NCBI GenBank assembly: GCA_947589355.1
Contig: CANPZC010000023.1
Coordinates: forward strand, 1-32,725
Direction of reading: 5' to 3'
DNA: 32,725 nucleotides
Source of the DNA: an uncultured Clostridia bacterium
GTDB taxonomy: Bacteria; Bacillota; Clostridia; Oscillospirales; Ruminococcaceae
Under the pieces are notes generated by a model that saw only the letters and a program-made list of their open reading frames with translations, did not search any database and had not been told where the DNA came from. Below, piece by piece: positions 1 through 7,426 of the stretch. A program made the position numbers and the translations under genes. The stretch's first letter is position 1; every line of letters starts with the position of its first letter.

Positions 1-1851
1 CGCGCCGCTGTCTTTATTAAGCACCGTTACCGCATCGTATTGCAATATCTTACCGAATTGCAGGTCAACTATCTTGCTTATACTGTGTTTTATGCCGAAC
101 GCGGTCATTATAAGCGCGGTGCAGCCTGCAACGCCTATCAGAGTCATTGCAAAGCGCTTTTTGTACCGAAGCAGATTTCTCAGCGTTACCTTTGTAAGAA
201 AGCCCAGCCTTTTCCACAGCGGCGTTATCTTTTCAAGAAAAACTCTCTTTCCTGCCGGCGGAGCTTTCGGGCGCATTAGCTGTGCAGGCTTTGCAGACAT
301 TGAAGCATAGCAGGAGGCTACCACGGTCGCTCCCACCGCTATTACCGCCACCGCCATACACCAAAGCGCATAGTCAACGCGGAAAGGCGTATCTATCGAG
401 GGTATGTTATACAGTATTTTATAGCTGTTATATATAATGTAAGGGAAAAGCTTAAAGCCTATCGCAGTGCCGAAAAGAGTTCCCGTTACCGTCGGCACGA
501 GCGCGTATATAAGATACTTAGCCATTATTTTTGCAGACGAATACCCCAGCGCCTTATAAGTGCCTATCTCTGTGCGCTTTTCGTCTACCATTCTGGTCAT
601 TGTGGTAAGGCACACAAGCGCGGCTATAAACACAAAAAACACAGGGAACACCTTTGCTATGGCATCTATCTTTTCGCTGTCGCCTGCAAATGAAGCATAA
701 TCGTTGCTTGAAAACCTCGTGTAATCATATATTTTCGTCTCGGGTATGCTGTCTATCTGCGCCTGTATCTCATCAGCCTGTGCCTGCCCCTGCGCCGCCT
801 GAGCCGAAAGCTGCTCATCAACGCTCGTATCCCCTGCAAGGCGCGCCGCATACAGCCCCTGCGCCGTCTGCAACTTAGTTTCCTGCTGTGCAAGAGATAC
901 CCTGTCCAGCGCTGTGCCGTTTTCAGCCTGCGCCCTCAAAGCTTCAACATCGCTTTCAAGCTGCGCTATATACTGTGCAAGAGCGTTTTCATCTAGCGAA
1001 AGCAAGCTGTTTATAGCATCTATACTTTCCTGCGCCTTGTCAAGCTGCTCTATGGCATCTTGCTTGCTCTCTTTCATTCTCTCGTTTACAGAATTTTCAA
1101 ACGCCGCTATAACAGGCTGCTTTTTCTCCTCAACTTCATCGGTGTACTTGTCAGAGAACGGTTCTTCCCTGTCCATGCCGTCAAACCGCACATAAAGCTC
1201 TGTATAAACGCCCAAGGTAAAATCCTCCTCGGGTATAAGCATAAAGCTGTTCACACTGCCGCTGCCTATCGTGGTCGCATCTCTTTCAAAGCCTATATAA
1301 AGCGGCGATGCCACTATGCCCACCACTTCAAACGTATCATGTTTGAAATAGTCGTGAATATCGCCGTCTTTTCCCGGCGCTGAAAGGGTGAGCTTTTCAC
1401 CTATTCTGTATGAATCCGGCGTTTTCATGGTGTTTTCAACAACGCACTCACCGCTGTTTTGCGGCAGCCTGCCCTCTATAAGAATAGGCTTGTTGAGAAT
1501 ATCATCTCCGCCGCTGTAAGACATCACCTTAACGACCTGATTCTGCCCGTCGTAGTTATAGTAAACATCGCTGGAATACCCTGCCTGCACGCCGCTCACA
1601 CCGCCGAGATCTTCAACGGCTTGCAGGTCTTCATATCTGAACCCCACATTTGAAACAAGTTTCAGATCCATAAGGTTATTTTCTTCAAAAAAGTCTGCCG
1701 CCGATTCTTTCATATCCGGCATGGTAGACTTTATACCCGCAAAAAATCCCGTTCCGAGAGCCACTATAAGAAACACCGACATAAATCTGCCCAGTGAACG
1801 TCTTATCTCTCTCGCTATGTCTTTTTTATACGCAGAACCGCGCTTTTTCAT
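1..1851 (-). CDS. FtsX-family ABC transporter permease (partial, C-terminus off the left edge)
   Basis: The reading frame is open from an ATG at 1851 to the window edge (617 codons) and has no stop, so the gene is cut at its 3' end. The N-terminus starts MKKRGSAYKKDIAREI, followed by a membrane segment (about residues 22-40), a MacB-like periplasmic/extracellular domain, and a stretch of about 110 residues (roughly 290-400) rich in Gln, Ala, Leu and Glu that looks like a coiled coil. Next come FtsX-type membrane segments around a motif reading DEKRTEIGTYKALGYS, which is typical of FtsX permeases, and a second transmembrane unit begins near the edge. Large permeases of this kind usually pair with a MacB/LolD-type ATPase; none is visible, so it would lie to the left. 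The gene follows the acidic-tail membrane protein by 12 bp and has its own site (GGAGTAGG), so the two are probably co-transcribed. The substrate is unknown. Confidence 0.85.
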   Translation of the reverse strand, partial: MKKRGSAYKKDIAREIRRSLGRFMSVFLIVALGTGFFAGIKSTMPDMKESAADFFEENNLMDLKLVSNVGFRYEDLQAVEDLGGVSGVQAGYSSDVYYNYDGQNQVVKVMSYSGGDDILNKPILIEGRLPQNSGECVVENTMKTPDSYRIGEKLTLSAPGKDGDIHDYFKHDTFEVVGIVASPLYIGFERDATTIGSGSVNSFMLIPEEDFTLGVYTELYVRFDGMDREEPFSDKYTDEVEEKKQPVIAAFENSVNERMKESKQDAIEQLDKAQESIDAINSLLSLDENALAQYIAQLESDVEALRAQAENGTALDRVSLAQQETKLQTAQGLYAARLAGDTSVDEQLSAQAAQGQAQADEIQAQIDSIPETKIYDYTRFSSNDYASFAGDSEKIDAIAKVFPVFFVFIAALVCLTTMTRMVDEKRTEIGTYKALGYSSAKIMAKYLIYALVPTVTGTLFGTAIGFKLFPYIIYNSYKILYNIPSIDTPFRVDYALWCMAVAVIAVGATVVASCYASMSAKPAQLMRPKAPPAGKRVFLEKITPLWKRLGFLTKVTLRNLLRYKKRFAMTLIGVAGCTALIMTAFGIKHSISKIVDLQFGKILQYDAVTVLNKDSGA

Positions 1852-1863
1852 TGCCTTTCATTC

Positions 1864-2592
1864 CTACTCCGTCTGACTTACTTTCTCGGCTTCTTCCAAA
1901 GGCTCGTCAGTATTTTCTTTTATATCTTCGGTATCTTCTGTATCTTCCGAAATTTCTGTTTCTTCTGTATTTTCCGATCTTTCGGTTTCCGTGGTATCTG
2001 CGGCAGGCTCGGTATCTTCTGCTGTTTCTGCGGTTTCTGCCGTTTCTTCTGTACTTTCTGTAACCTCTGCTGTTTCTTCTGCTTCTTCGTCAGCTTCCGT
2101 TTCTTCTGTACCGTCGGCTGGCTCTGCGGTTTCTTCCGCTTTTTCTTCTTCGCTTTCATCTTCCGAAATTATGCCTATCCTGCCGGAATCTATAACATAC
2201 TTCACCGCGCCTATAACGAACACAGCCACGCCGCCTATAACTATAATAAGCGCAGGGTTTTCAAAGTATTTCGCCGCAAACATAACGAATGCAAATATCG
2301 CCGAAACATCTACAGCTATAAAGCACATATACGTCCTCGATGCCGATATTATAGGGAAAAGCCGCTCGGGGTCGTCGGTCTCGTCGTCGCTTATGCAAAG
2401 TTTCGGGTCAAAAATAAGCATAAGGAACACACCCAGCAATATTATGCTGAGCACCAGATTCACTATGTAATAATACTTTCCCTCGCCGTCCACGAAAACG
2501 AGCCGATACACATCGCAGGCAAGCACAGCCGCTTCCAGCGCGATAAATATAACGGTCATTACCTTCTGGAACAATGTAAATCTCTGTTTCAT
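1864..2592 (-). CDS. Membrane protein with acidic low-complexity C-terminal tail
   Basis: This 242-residue protein is not recognised as a named family. The first 145 residues contain about four hydrophobic segments (near 10-30, 42-62, 88-108 and 113-133). From about residue 143 to the end the sequence is almost only Glu, Thr, Ala, Ser and Asp, in loosely repeated EETAE/TEDTE-like units, which predicts a disordered, strongly negative tail of about 100 residues. At DNA level this is a run of TCTTCTG/TTTCTTCTGT-like units, the kind of tract that can change length by slippage. The start ATG at 2592 has GAGGAGAG before it and a good promoter upstream. It is the first gene of a probable two-gene operon with the FtsX permease, so it may be a partner of that transporter (inference from position only). 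Confidence 0.75.
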   Translation of the reverse strand: MKQRFTLFQKVMTVIFIALEAAVLACDVYRLVFVDGEGKYYYIVNLVLSIILLGVFLMLIFDPKLCISDDETDDPERLFPIISASRTYMCFIAVDVSAIFAFVMFAAKYFENPALIIVIGGVAVFVIGAVKYVIDSGRIGIISEDESEEEKAEETAEPADGTEETEADEEAEETAEVTESTEETAETAETAEDTEPAADTTETERSENTEETEISEDTEDTEDIKENTDEPLEEAEKVSQTE

Positions 2593-2626
2593 ACTCTCTC
2601 CTCGTATTTTTTCTGTATATCATATT

Positions 2627-2655
2627 ATTATAACATACTTATTTGAAAATTGCAA
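2627..2655 (-). promoter_or_regulatory. Sigma-A-type promoter for the acidic-tail protein/FtsX permease operon
   Basis: On the minus strand TTGCAA (2655-2650) is followed after 17 bp by TATAAT (2632-2627). The start codon lies 35 bp downstream of the -10 box. Confidence 0.75.
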
Positions 2656-2668
2656 TATTTTGCCGCAT

Positions 2669-2698
2669 AAAAAAGAACGCACCCACCACGATGCGTTC
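2669..2698 (-). terminator. Intrinsic terminator of nrdR
   Basis: On the minus strand a 9-bp stem (GAACGCATC with GGTGCGTTC, one G-U pair) is followed by six T. It lies 15 bp past the nrdR stop codon. Confidence 0.85.
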
Positions 2699-2712
2699 AA
2701 AAAACTATCAAC

Positions 2713-3171
2713 TTAACTTTTCTTGCTGTCTGCGCCAAGCTCGGAGATTATATGTATAAAGCTTTCAACGTCGTTAAAATCCTTATACACCGATGCAAAT
2801 CTCACATATGCAACGTGATCGAGCCTTTTCAGCCCTGCCAGCACCTTGTCGCCTATCTCGGAAGTAGACGTTTCTGTCTGCATGGCGTTTGCATAGGTAT
2901 TTTCTATGTCGTCCACCAGTTCGTTCATCTGCTCAACGCTTATCGGGCGCTTCTTTATGGCGTTCTGTATGCCCTTTATAAGCTTTCCCTTGTCAAACGG
3001 CTCAAAACTGCCGTCTTTCTTGTACACCATGAGGGTAGGCTTTTCAACTACCTCATACGTTGTAAATCGTTTCAGACACTGCGGACACTCTCTCCTGCGG
3101 CGCTTCTTTTCATCACTGGGGCGCGAATCTATGACCTTTGTATCTTCACACCCGCAAAACGGACATCTCAT
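2713..3171 (-). CDS. nrdR: Transcriptional repressor NrdR
   Basis: NrdR is the zinc-finger/ATP-cone repressor of ribonucleotide reductase genes; it senses ATP/dATP and binds paired NrdR boxes. The 152-residue length is typical. The N-terminal zinc ribbon has Cys at 3, 6, 29 and 32, with the family hallmark VIDSRPS at 13-19 and an Arg/Lys-rich stretch at 22-27. The ATP-cone follows (about residues 46-136), starting near PTLMVYKKDGSFEPFD and containing the ...VRFASVYKDF element. Neighbours are not reductase genes, so regulation of nrd genes is in trans. The gene has its own terminator, and the upstream region holds a perfect inverted repeat that may serve autoregulation. Identification is secure. 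Confidence 0.97.
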   Translation of the reverse strand: MRCPFCGCEDTKVIDSRPSDEKKRRRRECPQCLKRFTTYEVVEKPTLMVYKKDGSFEPFDKGKLIKGIQNAIKKRPISVEQMNELVDDIENTYANAMQTETSTSEIGDKVLAGLKRLDHVAYVRFASVYKDFNDVESFIHIISELGADSKKS

Positions 3172-3204
3172 TTTATGATCCCCCTTGTTTTGAAAACAAT
3201 TGAT

Positions 3205-3275
3205 ATTATATCCGTTATACTACCGGCAATATCAATAATATTGTATCTCTCTTATTGATATTGTAGCATATATTG
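3205..3275 (-). promoter_or_regulatory. nrdR upstream region with perfect 12-bp inverted repeat and a weak promoter
   Basis: CAATATCAATAA (3227-3238) and TTATTGATATTG (3252-3263) are exact reverse complements separated by 13 bp. On the minus strand the heptamer ACAATAT occurs three times here (3277-3271, 3265-3259 and 3245-3239). A minus-strand TATAAT lies at 3210-3205, with TTGATA at 3235-3230 inside the repeat (19 bp spacing, so not ideal). A regulator bound here would cover the -35 region. ACAATAT resembles half of the published AT-rich NrdR box, so autoregulation is a reasonable guess, but no complete box is seen. Confidence 0.45.
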
Positions 3276-3325
3276 TGGTCAAATGCAAGTTATTTTTTTA
3301 AAATTTTTAGTTTTTTTCTGCGGCA

Positions 3326-3658
3326 TCATACAGTGTACTTTTCGCAAAGGTAATCTTCTACTATGTATTCAAGCTCGGACGGCATTACCGTATATAACAT
3401 GATACGTTCAAATAATTCCCGTGCATATTCGGAGTTTTCGGTTATGTCGGCAATGCGCGCCTCTAGTTCGCCGCATTTTACCGATATACCGAAAGAGTAC
3501 GGATATTCGCTGTTTTCCGTGCTGTCGGCAAACAGTTCATAGCGCACGTTTGCTTCCCTTAGCTCCTCGCACAAAATAAGCTGCCTTTTTTCGGTCTGCG
3601 CAGATGTTATTAACAGTTCGTTCACTTCCTTTCCTGCCGCATAGGCGGCTTTATGCAT
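3326..3658 (-). CDS. Small DUF6514-like protein
   Basis: A 110-residue soluble protein with no signal or membrane segment. The second half has a pattern I associate with DUF6514 of clostridia: YSFGISVKCGELEARIADI, then a short helix, then VMPSELEYIVEDYLCEKY. The function of that family is unknown. The start ATG at 3658 has GGAGAT seven bases before it. I see only a weak -10-like TATTAT upstream and no clear terminator behind it, although the region after the stop is very T-rich on the minus strand. Family assignment is from recall of the motif and not from a search. Confidence 0.55.
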   Translation of the reverse strand: MHKAAYAAGKEVNELLITSAQTEKRQLILCEELREANVRYELFADSTENSEYPYSFGISVKCGELEARIADITENSEYARELFERIMLYTVMPSELEYIVEDYLCEKYTV

Positions 3659-3761
3659 TTATTATCTCCAACATCATAATAACACAGTCTGCCGCTTTTG
3701 CGATAGATTTTTAATTCGACAACTTTCTAAAGCAGCGGCTCGGGCTCGGCTCTCCACTGCT

Positions 3762-3794
3762 AAAAAAACGGGGCATACCCAACGTATGCTCCGT
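3762..3794 (-). terminator. Intrinsic terminator of the isomerase/epimerase gene
   Basis: On the minus strand an 11-bp stem with one mismatch (ACGGAGCATAC with GTATGCCCCGT, loop GTTGG) is followed by seven T. The stem begins at the first base of the stop codon. Confidence 0.85.
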
Positions 3795-4585
3795 TACAGA
3801 CAGCTTTCTATATAGTCGCAGTTATCTTTAAGGTCTTGTGTGCTTTTATATCCCGATGAGTAAAGCTCCAGTATTATTGCCGCATTTACATTGCTTTTCC
3901 TCAGGCAGGAAACAAATCTTTGGCAATCGAGTTTTCCCGTGCCCACAAGCTTGCAGTCGCTTTTGTCGTCATAGTCGCTTATGTGTATGTGGCAGATGCT
4001 CTCGCCCAGCGCGTTTACAAATTCATACGGGTCATAGCCTGCCCTTACCGCCTGCTTGGTGTCCAGCACGAATTTTGCCTTATCGCCCAGCGCCGCTTTC
4101 ATCTTCTTCAAAAACTCAAGGCTGCCGCTGCTGCATCTTCCCACGTTCTCCTGCGCCACGGTAACGCCGAAGGCTGAGGCTATCTCGTTAAAACGCTCAA
4201 AATGTCCGAAGTACATCTCATCCGGGCAGCGGTTGCGGCTGTTGTTGCCGTGCAGAACGAATATTTTCGAGCCTAAGTATTCCATAGCCTCAAAATATTT
4301 TTTGTAATACTCCAGACCATCATTGAGCCTGCGCGAATAGCCGGTGAAGAACATCATTGTTTCCAGTTCGCAGGTAAAAGGGTGCATAGATAGCGCGTTC
4401 ACGCCGTAATGCTCCAGCATACTCTTTATCTCGCGAAGAAAACGCTTTTCAAGTTCGCTGGGGGCGTTTATGAATATCTCAACATTTTGTATGCCGCGCT
4501 TGCAAAGCTCTAAAAGAGCCTGTTCGGTAAGCATGGGGTACAGGCACGCGGTAGATACCCCAACGGGATAAATGCTGTCATTCAT
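3794..4585 (-). CDS. Sugar phosphate isomerase/epimerase-like TIM-barrel protein
   Basis: This 263-residue protein has the features of the xylose isomerase-like/AP endonuclease family 2 TIM barrel: an N-terminal strand reading YPVGVSTACLYPML, HGNNS after the third strand, a Glu in VAQENVG, DTKQAVRAG, HISDYDD, and ELYSSGY near the end. These His, Asp and Glu positions match the usual divalent-metal ligands. Members act on sugars or sugar phosphates (isomerisation or epimerisation), and the substrate cannot be read from sequence. The gene stands alone between its own promoter and terminator, and a 19-bp palindrome lies just upstream of its -35 box, which suggests regulated expression. A nuclease role (endonuclease IV) is unlikely because the protein is short and lacks those motifs. 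Confidence 0.8.
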   Translation of the reverse strand: MNDSIYPVGVSTACLYPMLTEQALLELCKRGIQNVEIFINAPSELEKRFLREIKSMLEHYGVNALSMHPFTCELETMMFFTGYSRRLNDGLEYYKKYFEAMEYLGSKIFVLHGNNSRNRCPDEMYFGHFERFNEIASAFGVTVAQENVGRCSSGSLEFLKKMKAALGDKAKFVLDTKQAVRAGYDPYEFVNALGESICHIHISDYDDKSDCKLVGTGKLDCQRFVSCLRKSNVNAAIILELYSSGYKSTQDLKDNCDYIESCL

Positions 4586-4617
4586 AAAAACACCTCCGTA
4601 AAACAGCGTATATATTG

Positions 4618-4646
4618 ATTATACCACTTTACAGCGGCAAAGTCAA
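4618..4646 (-). promoter_or_regulatory. Sigma-A-type promoter of the isomerase/epimerase gene
   Basis: On the minus strand TTGACT (4646-4641), 17 bp, TATAAT (4623-4618). The start codon has GGAGGTG before it. Confidence 0.85.
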
Positions 4647-4652
4647 ATGCCC

Positions 4653-4688
4653 CAAAATACAATGTATTTTGTACAGTAAAATGTTACT
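4653..4688. promoter_or_regulatory. Two adjacent palindromes between divergent promoters (candidate operators)
   Basis: CAAAATACAATGTATTTTG at 4653-4671 is a perfect palindrome with 9-bp arms around a single A. It is followed by AGTAAAATGTTACT (4675-4688), with 5-bp arms around AATG. The first starts 7 bp upstream of the isomerase -35 box; both lie 25-60 bp upstream of the secDF -35 box. The binding protein is not identifiable here. Confidence 0.5.
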
Positions 4689-4713
4689 TTATGCGATTTA
4701 ATAAAAATTACTC

Positions 4714-4742
4714 TTGACTTTTGGACAAATTACATCTATAAT
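4714..4742 (+). promoter_or_regulatory. Sigma-A-type promoter of secDF
   Basis: TTGACT (4714-4719), 17 bp, TATAAT (4737-4742). Confidence 0.88.
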
Positions 4743-4807
4743 AGTAAGGTGAATGACTGTTTTATATTTTATATAGAACGAAAACTTGAACAGGAGGAAT
4801 AAATTCA

Positions 4808-7138
4808 GTGCGACACGCAAAGAAACCAACATTTTTTATCGTCGTATTGCTTATAGCAGCCTTTTCGTACCTGACGATATTCGGCGTGCATACCACATTC
4901 GGCGATATTCCGAAAACATATATAAAGAGCGTTGACGAGATACGCTGGGGCATAGACATTCAAGGCGGTGTAAACGCCACGTTTGAGCCTGCCGACGACG
5001 TTGATGCAACTGCCGATGAGCTTGAAGCGGCAAAGACGGTAATAGAACAGAGACTTGTAAGCCTTAACATTACCGACAGCGAGGTGTATGTTGACTCGGC
5101 AAAGGACAGGATAATGGTATCTTTCCCATGGGCATCGGGCGAGACTGACTTTAACGCCGAAGAAGCCGTAAACGAGCTGGGCGACATGGCAGAGCTGAAG
5201 TTCGTAAAGGGAACGGAAATGGACGGCGAGCTTATAATGACTGGCACTGCCGTTGATAACGCAAGCGCCTACCAGAATCCCGACACCGGCAGATGGGAAG
5301 TATCTCTGACACTTAACTCGAGCGGTACTAAAGCATTTGCAGATGCAACCACCGAACTTCATGCAAACGGCGGATATATCTCAACCTGGATGGACGATGT
5401 AAACATTTCTACCGCAACGGTAAGCGCAGACATAACCGACGGCAGAGCCACAATATCGGGCAATTTTACCTATGAAGAAGCTAAATCTCTTGCCGACAAG
5501 ATAAACGCGGGCGCGCTTCCTATCAAAATGGAGGCCACCAGCACAAGCACCATTTCGCCTACCCTTGGCACGGGTGCAAGAACTGCCATGGTATACGCAG
5601 GCATTATCGCAATGATAATAATCGCTATATACATGATAATCATCTACAGGCTGCCCGGCTTTGTTGCCTGCATAGCCCTGTGCGGTCAGGTAGCAGGTTC
5701 GCTTGCCGCAATATCGGGCTTTTTCGCACCGTTTGACAGCTTTACGCTCACCATACCCGGTATCGCAGGTATCATACTTTCGGTAGGTATGGGCGTTGAC
5801 GCCAACATAATCACCGCGGAGAGAATAAAAGAAGAGCTTCGCAACGGCAAATCGCTCAACGGCGCAATAGAGCTCGGCTACAAGAGAGCATGGTCGGCGG
5901 TATTTGACAGTAATATTACCGTAGTATTCGTAGCAGTTATTCTCATGGGCGCGTTCGGGCCTACCGACAGCTTTATGGGCACTATAATGAAGCCGCTGTT
6001 CTTCGCGTTCGGCGCATCTGCGGCAGGCACTATATATTCGCTCGGCTACACGCTGCTTATAGGTATAATACTCAACTTTGTGTTCGGCATATTCTGTTCA
6101 AGACTTATGCTCGCATCGCTTTCAAAATTCAAGGTGTTCAGAAAGCACGCGCTGTATAACGGCGTTGCCCCCGAAAAGAAGCAGCGCACTCTGAACGTAA
6201 ACAAGCACGCTGTAAAATTCTATGTGTTCTCGGGTATAATGATAGCCGCATTTATAGTTATAACTCTGGTAAGAGGCGTGAATGTTGCGGTAGAGTTCGA
6301 GGGCGGTACTATTATAGAATACAACTACAGCGGCACGATAGATACAAACGCCGTAGCGCAGGCTGTTAAAGAAGTTTCGGGCGAAGATGTTACAGTTACC
6401 ACAGGCGAGAACATGGCTGACAGCTCAACTACAGTAAAGCTCACGTTCGCTTCAAGAGAGGGTATCTCGTCTGAAAAGCAGCTTGCAGTTAAAGAAAAGC
6501 TTATGGAAACATTCGCTGACAATAACTTAGAGCTTCTGAGCTCTACCGATGTTGCTGCTTCAAACGGCAAGGAATTTTTCTTCAAATGCCTTGTTGCCGT
6601 AATATTTGCCGCTATCGTCATGGTAATTTATATCGGTTTCAGATTCAAGAACATCGGCGGTCTTTCGGCAGGCTGTATGTGCGTTGCCGCGCTGGTACAC
6701 GATATGATATTCGTTTACGGCGCGTTCGTGATATTCGGCTACAGCATAGATTCAAACTTTATAGCCGTTTTGCTGACTATTCTGGGTTACTCTATCAACG
6801 CAACGATAATTATCTATGACAGGATACGTGAAAACAGAAAGCTGCTCGGCGCTAAAACTGAGATAGGCTCACTGGTTGACAAGAGCATTACAGAAACTCT
6901 CGGAAGATCTATACACACCACCGTTACCACCGTTTCGGCTATGATAACAGTGTGCATAGTTTGCTACCTGTGGGGCATATCTTCAATAATGAGCTTCTCA
7001 CTGCCTATAATCGTCGGCATGATATCGGGCGTATATTCTTCAAACTGCATAGCTCCTACCCTGTGGGTAAAATGGCAGCGCCACGCATTGAAGAAAAAAG
7101 ACAGCCACCCTGCAAAGTCACGTAAGAAAAACGCATAA
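4808..7138 (+). CDS. secDF: Protein translocase SecDF fusion
   Basis: SecDF assists the SecYEG channel, using the proton gradient to pull secreted proteins across the membrane. In this 776-residue protein SecD and SecF are fused, as in Bacillus. The start is GTG at 4808, with AGGAGG before it. SecD half: an N-terminal membrane segment (8-28), GIDIQGG near 49-55, the large extracellular P1 region, then five membrane segments with GVDANIITAERIKEE near 329-343 (Asp331). SecF half from about residue 464: GVNVAVEFEGG, then membrane segments with GYSINATIIIYDRIREN at 660-676. Many SecF proteins have Asp or Glu where this one has Ala665. The C-terminus is Lys-rich. It is a single-gene unit with a strong promoter and a terminator. 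Confidence 0.96.
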   Translation: MRHAKKPTFFIVVLLIAAFSYLTIFGVHTTFGDIPKTYIKSVDEIRWGIDIQGGVNATFEPADDVDATADELEAAKTVIEQRLVSLNITDSEVYVDSAKDRIMVSFPWASGETDFNAEEAVNELGDMAELKFVKGTEMDGELIMTGTAVDNASAYQNPDTGRWEVSLTLNSSGTKAFADATTELHANGGYISTWMDDVNISTATVSADITDGRATISGNFTYEEAKSLADKINAGALPIKMEATSTSTISPTLGTGARTAMVYAGIIAMIIIAIYMIIIYRLPGFVACIALCGQVAGSLAAISGFFAPFDSFTLTIPGIAGIILSVGMGVDANIITAERIKEELRNGKSLNGAIELGYKRAWSAVFDSNITVVFVAVILMGAFGPTDSFMGTIMKPLFFAFGASAAGTIYSLGYTLLIGIILNFVFGIFCSRLMLASLSKFKVFRKHALYNGVAPEKKQRTLNVNKHAVKFYVFSGIMIAAFIVITLVRGVNVAVEFEGGTIIEYNYSGTIDTNAVAQAVKEVSGEDVTVTTGENMADSSTTVKLTFASREGISSEKQLAVKEKLMETFADNNLELLSSTDVAASNGKEFFFKCLVAVIFAAIVMVIYIGFRFKNIGGLSAGCMCVAALVHDMIFVYGAFVIFGYSIDSNFIAVLLTILGYSINATIIIYDRIRENRKLLGAKTEIGSLVDKSITETLGRSIHTTVTTVSAMITVCIVCYLWGISSIMSFSLPIIVGMISGVYSSNCIAPTLWVKWQRHALKKKDSHPAKSRKKNA

Positions 7139-7171
7139 AACATAAAATATAAATATAATTATAAAAATATG

Positions 7172-7218
7172 AATATCCCGAATAAGCCACATTTTTGGTT
7201 TGCGCGGGATATTTTTTG
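7172..7218 (+). terminator. Intrinsic terminator of secDF
   Basis: AATATCCCG (7172-7180) pairs with CGGGATATT (7205-7213), with a run of six T (7212-7217). The loop can form extra short pairs. Confidence 0.75.
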
Positions 7219-7262
7219 CGCCCATTGCGTTAAATATTTTTACTATGCCGCCTGCGTTTTAG

Positions 7263-7306
7263 TTGTATGATACAAAAAATTCGCCGTTATTTGTATACGA
7301 TTACAA
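7263..7306 (+). promoter_or_regulatory. Pair of TTGTAT-type dyads upstream of the solute-binding protein promoter
   Basis: TTGTATGATACAA (7263-7275) is a perfect 13-bp palindrome. TTGTATACGATTACAA (7291-7306) is a second, looser dyad, with start-to-start distance 28 bp. Both lie within 60 bp upstream of the -35 box. The first fits the loose GntR-type pattern (TGT-N5-ACA). Confidence 0.45.
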
Positions 7307-7322
7307 AAATTTTCGCTTGTGA

Positions 7323-7351
7323 TTGACTTTTCAAGCAAAATGTGTTATTCT
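7323..7351 (+). promoter_or_regulatory. Sigma-A-type promoter of the solute-binding protein gene
   Basis: TTGACT (7323-7328), 17 bp, TATTCT (7346-7351). Confidence 0.75.
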
Positions 7352-7426
7352 TAATGTGAGTAAACGGCGTGTGCCGGAAAAGACAATAAATATAATAATA
7401 AAAAACTAATGAAAGGTGGTTTTACA

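Noticed and set aside
4805-5362. 185-codon minus-strand frame opposite the start of secDF
   Set aside because: Antisense shadow of a secure SecDF sequence.
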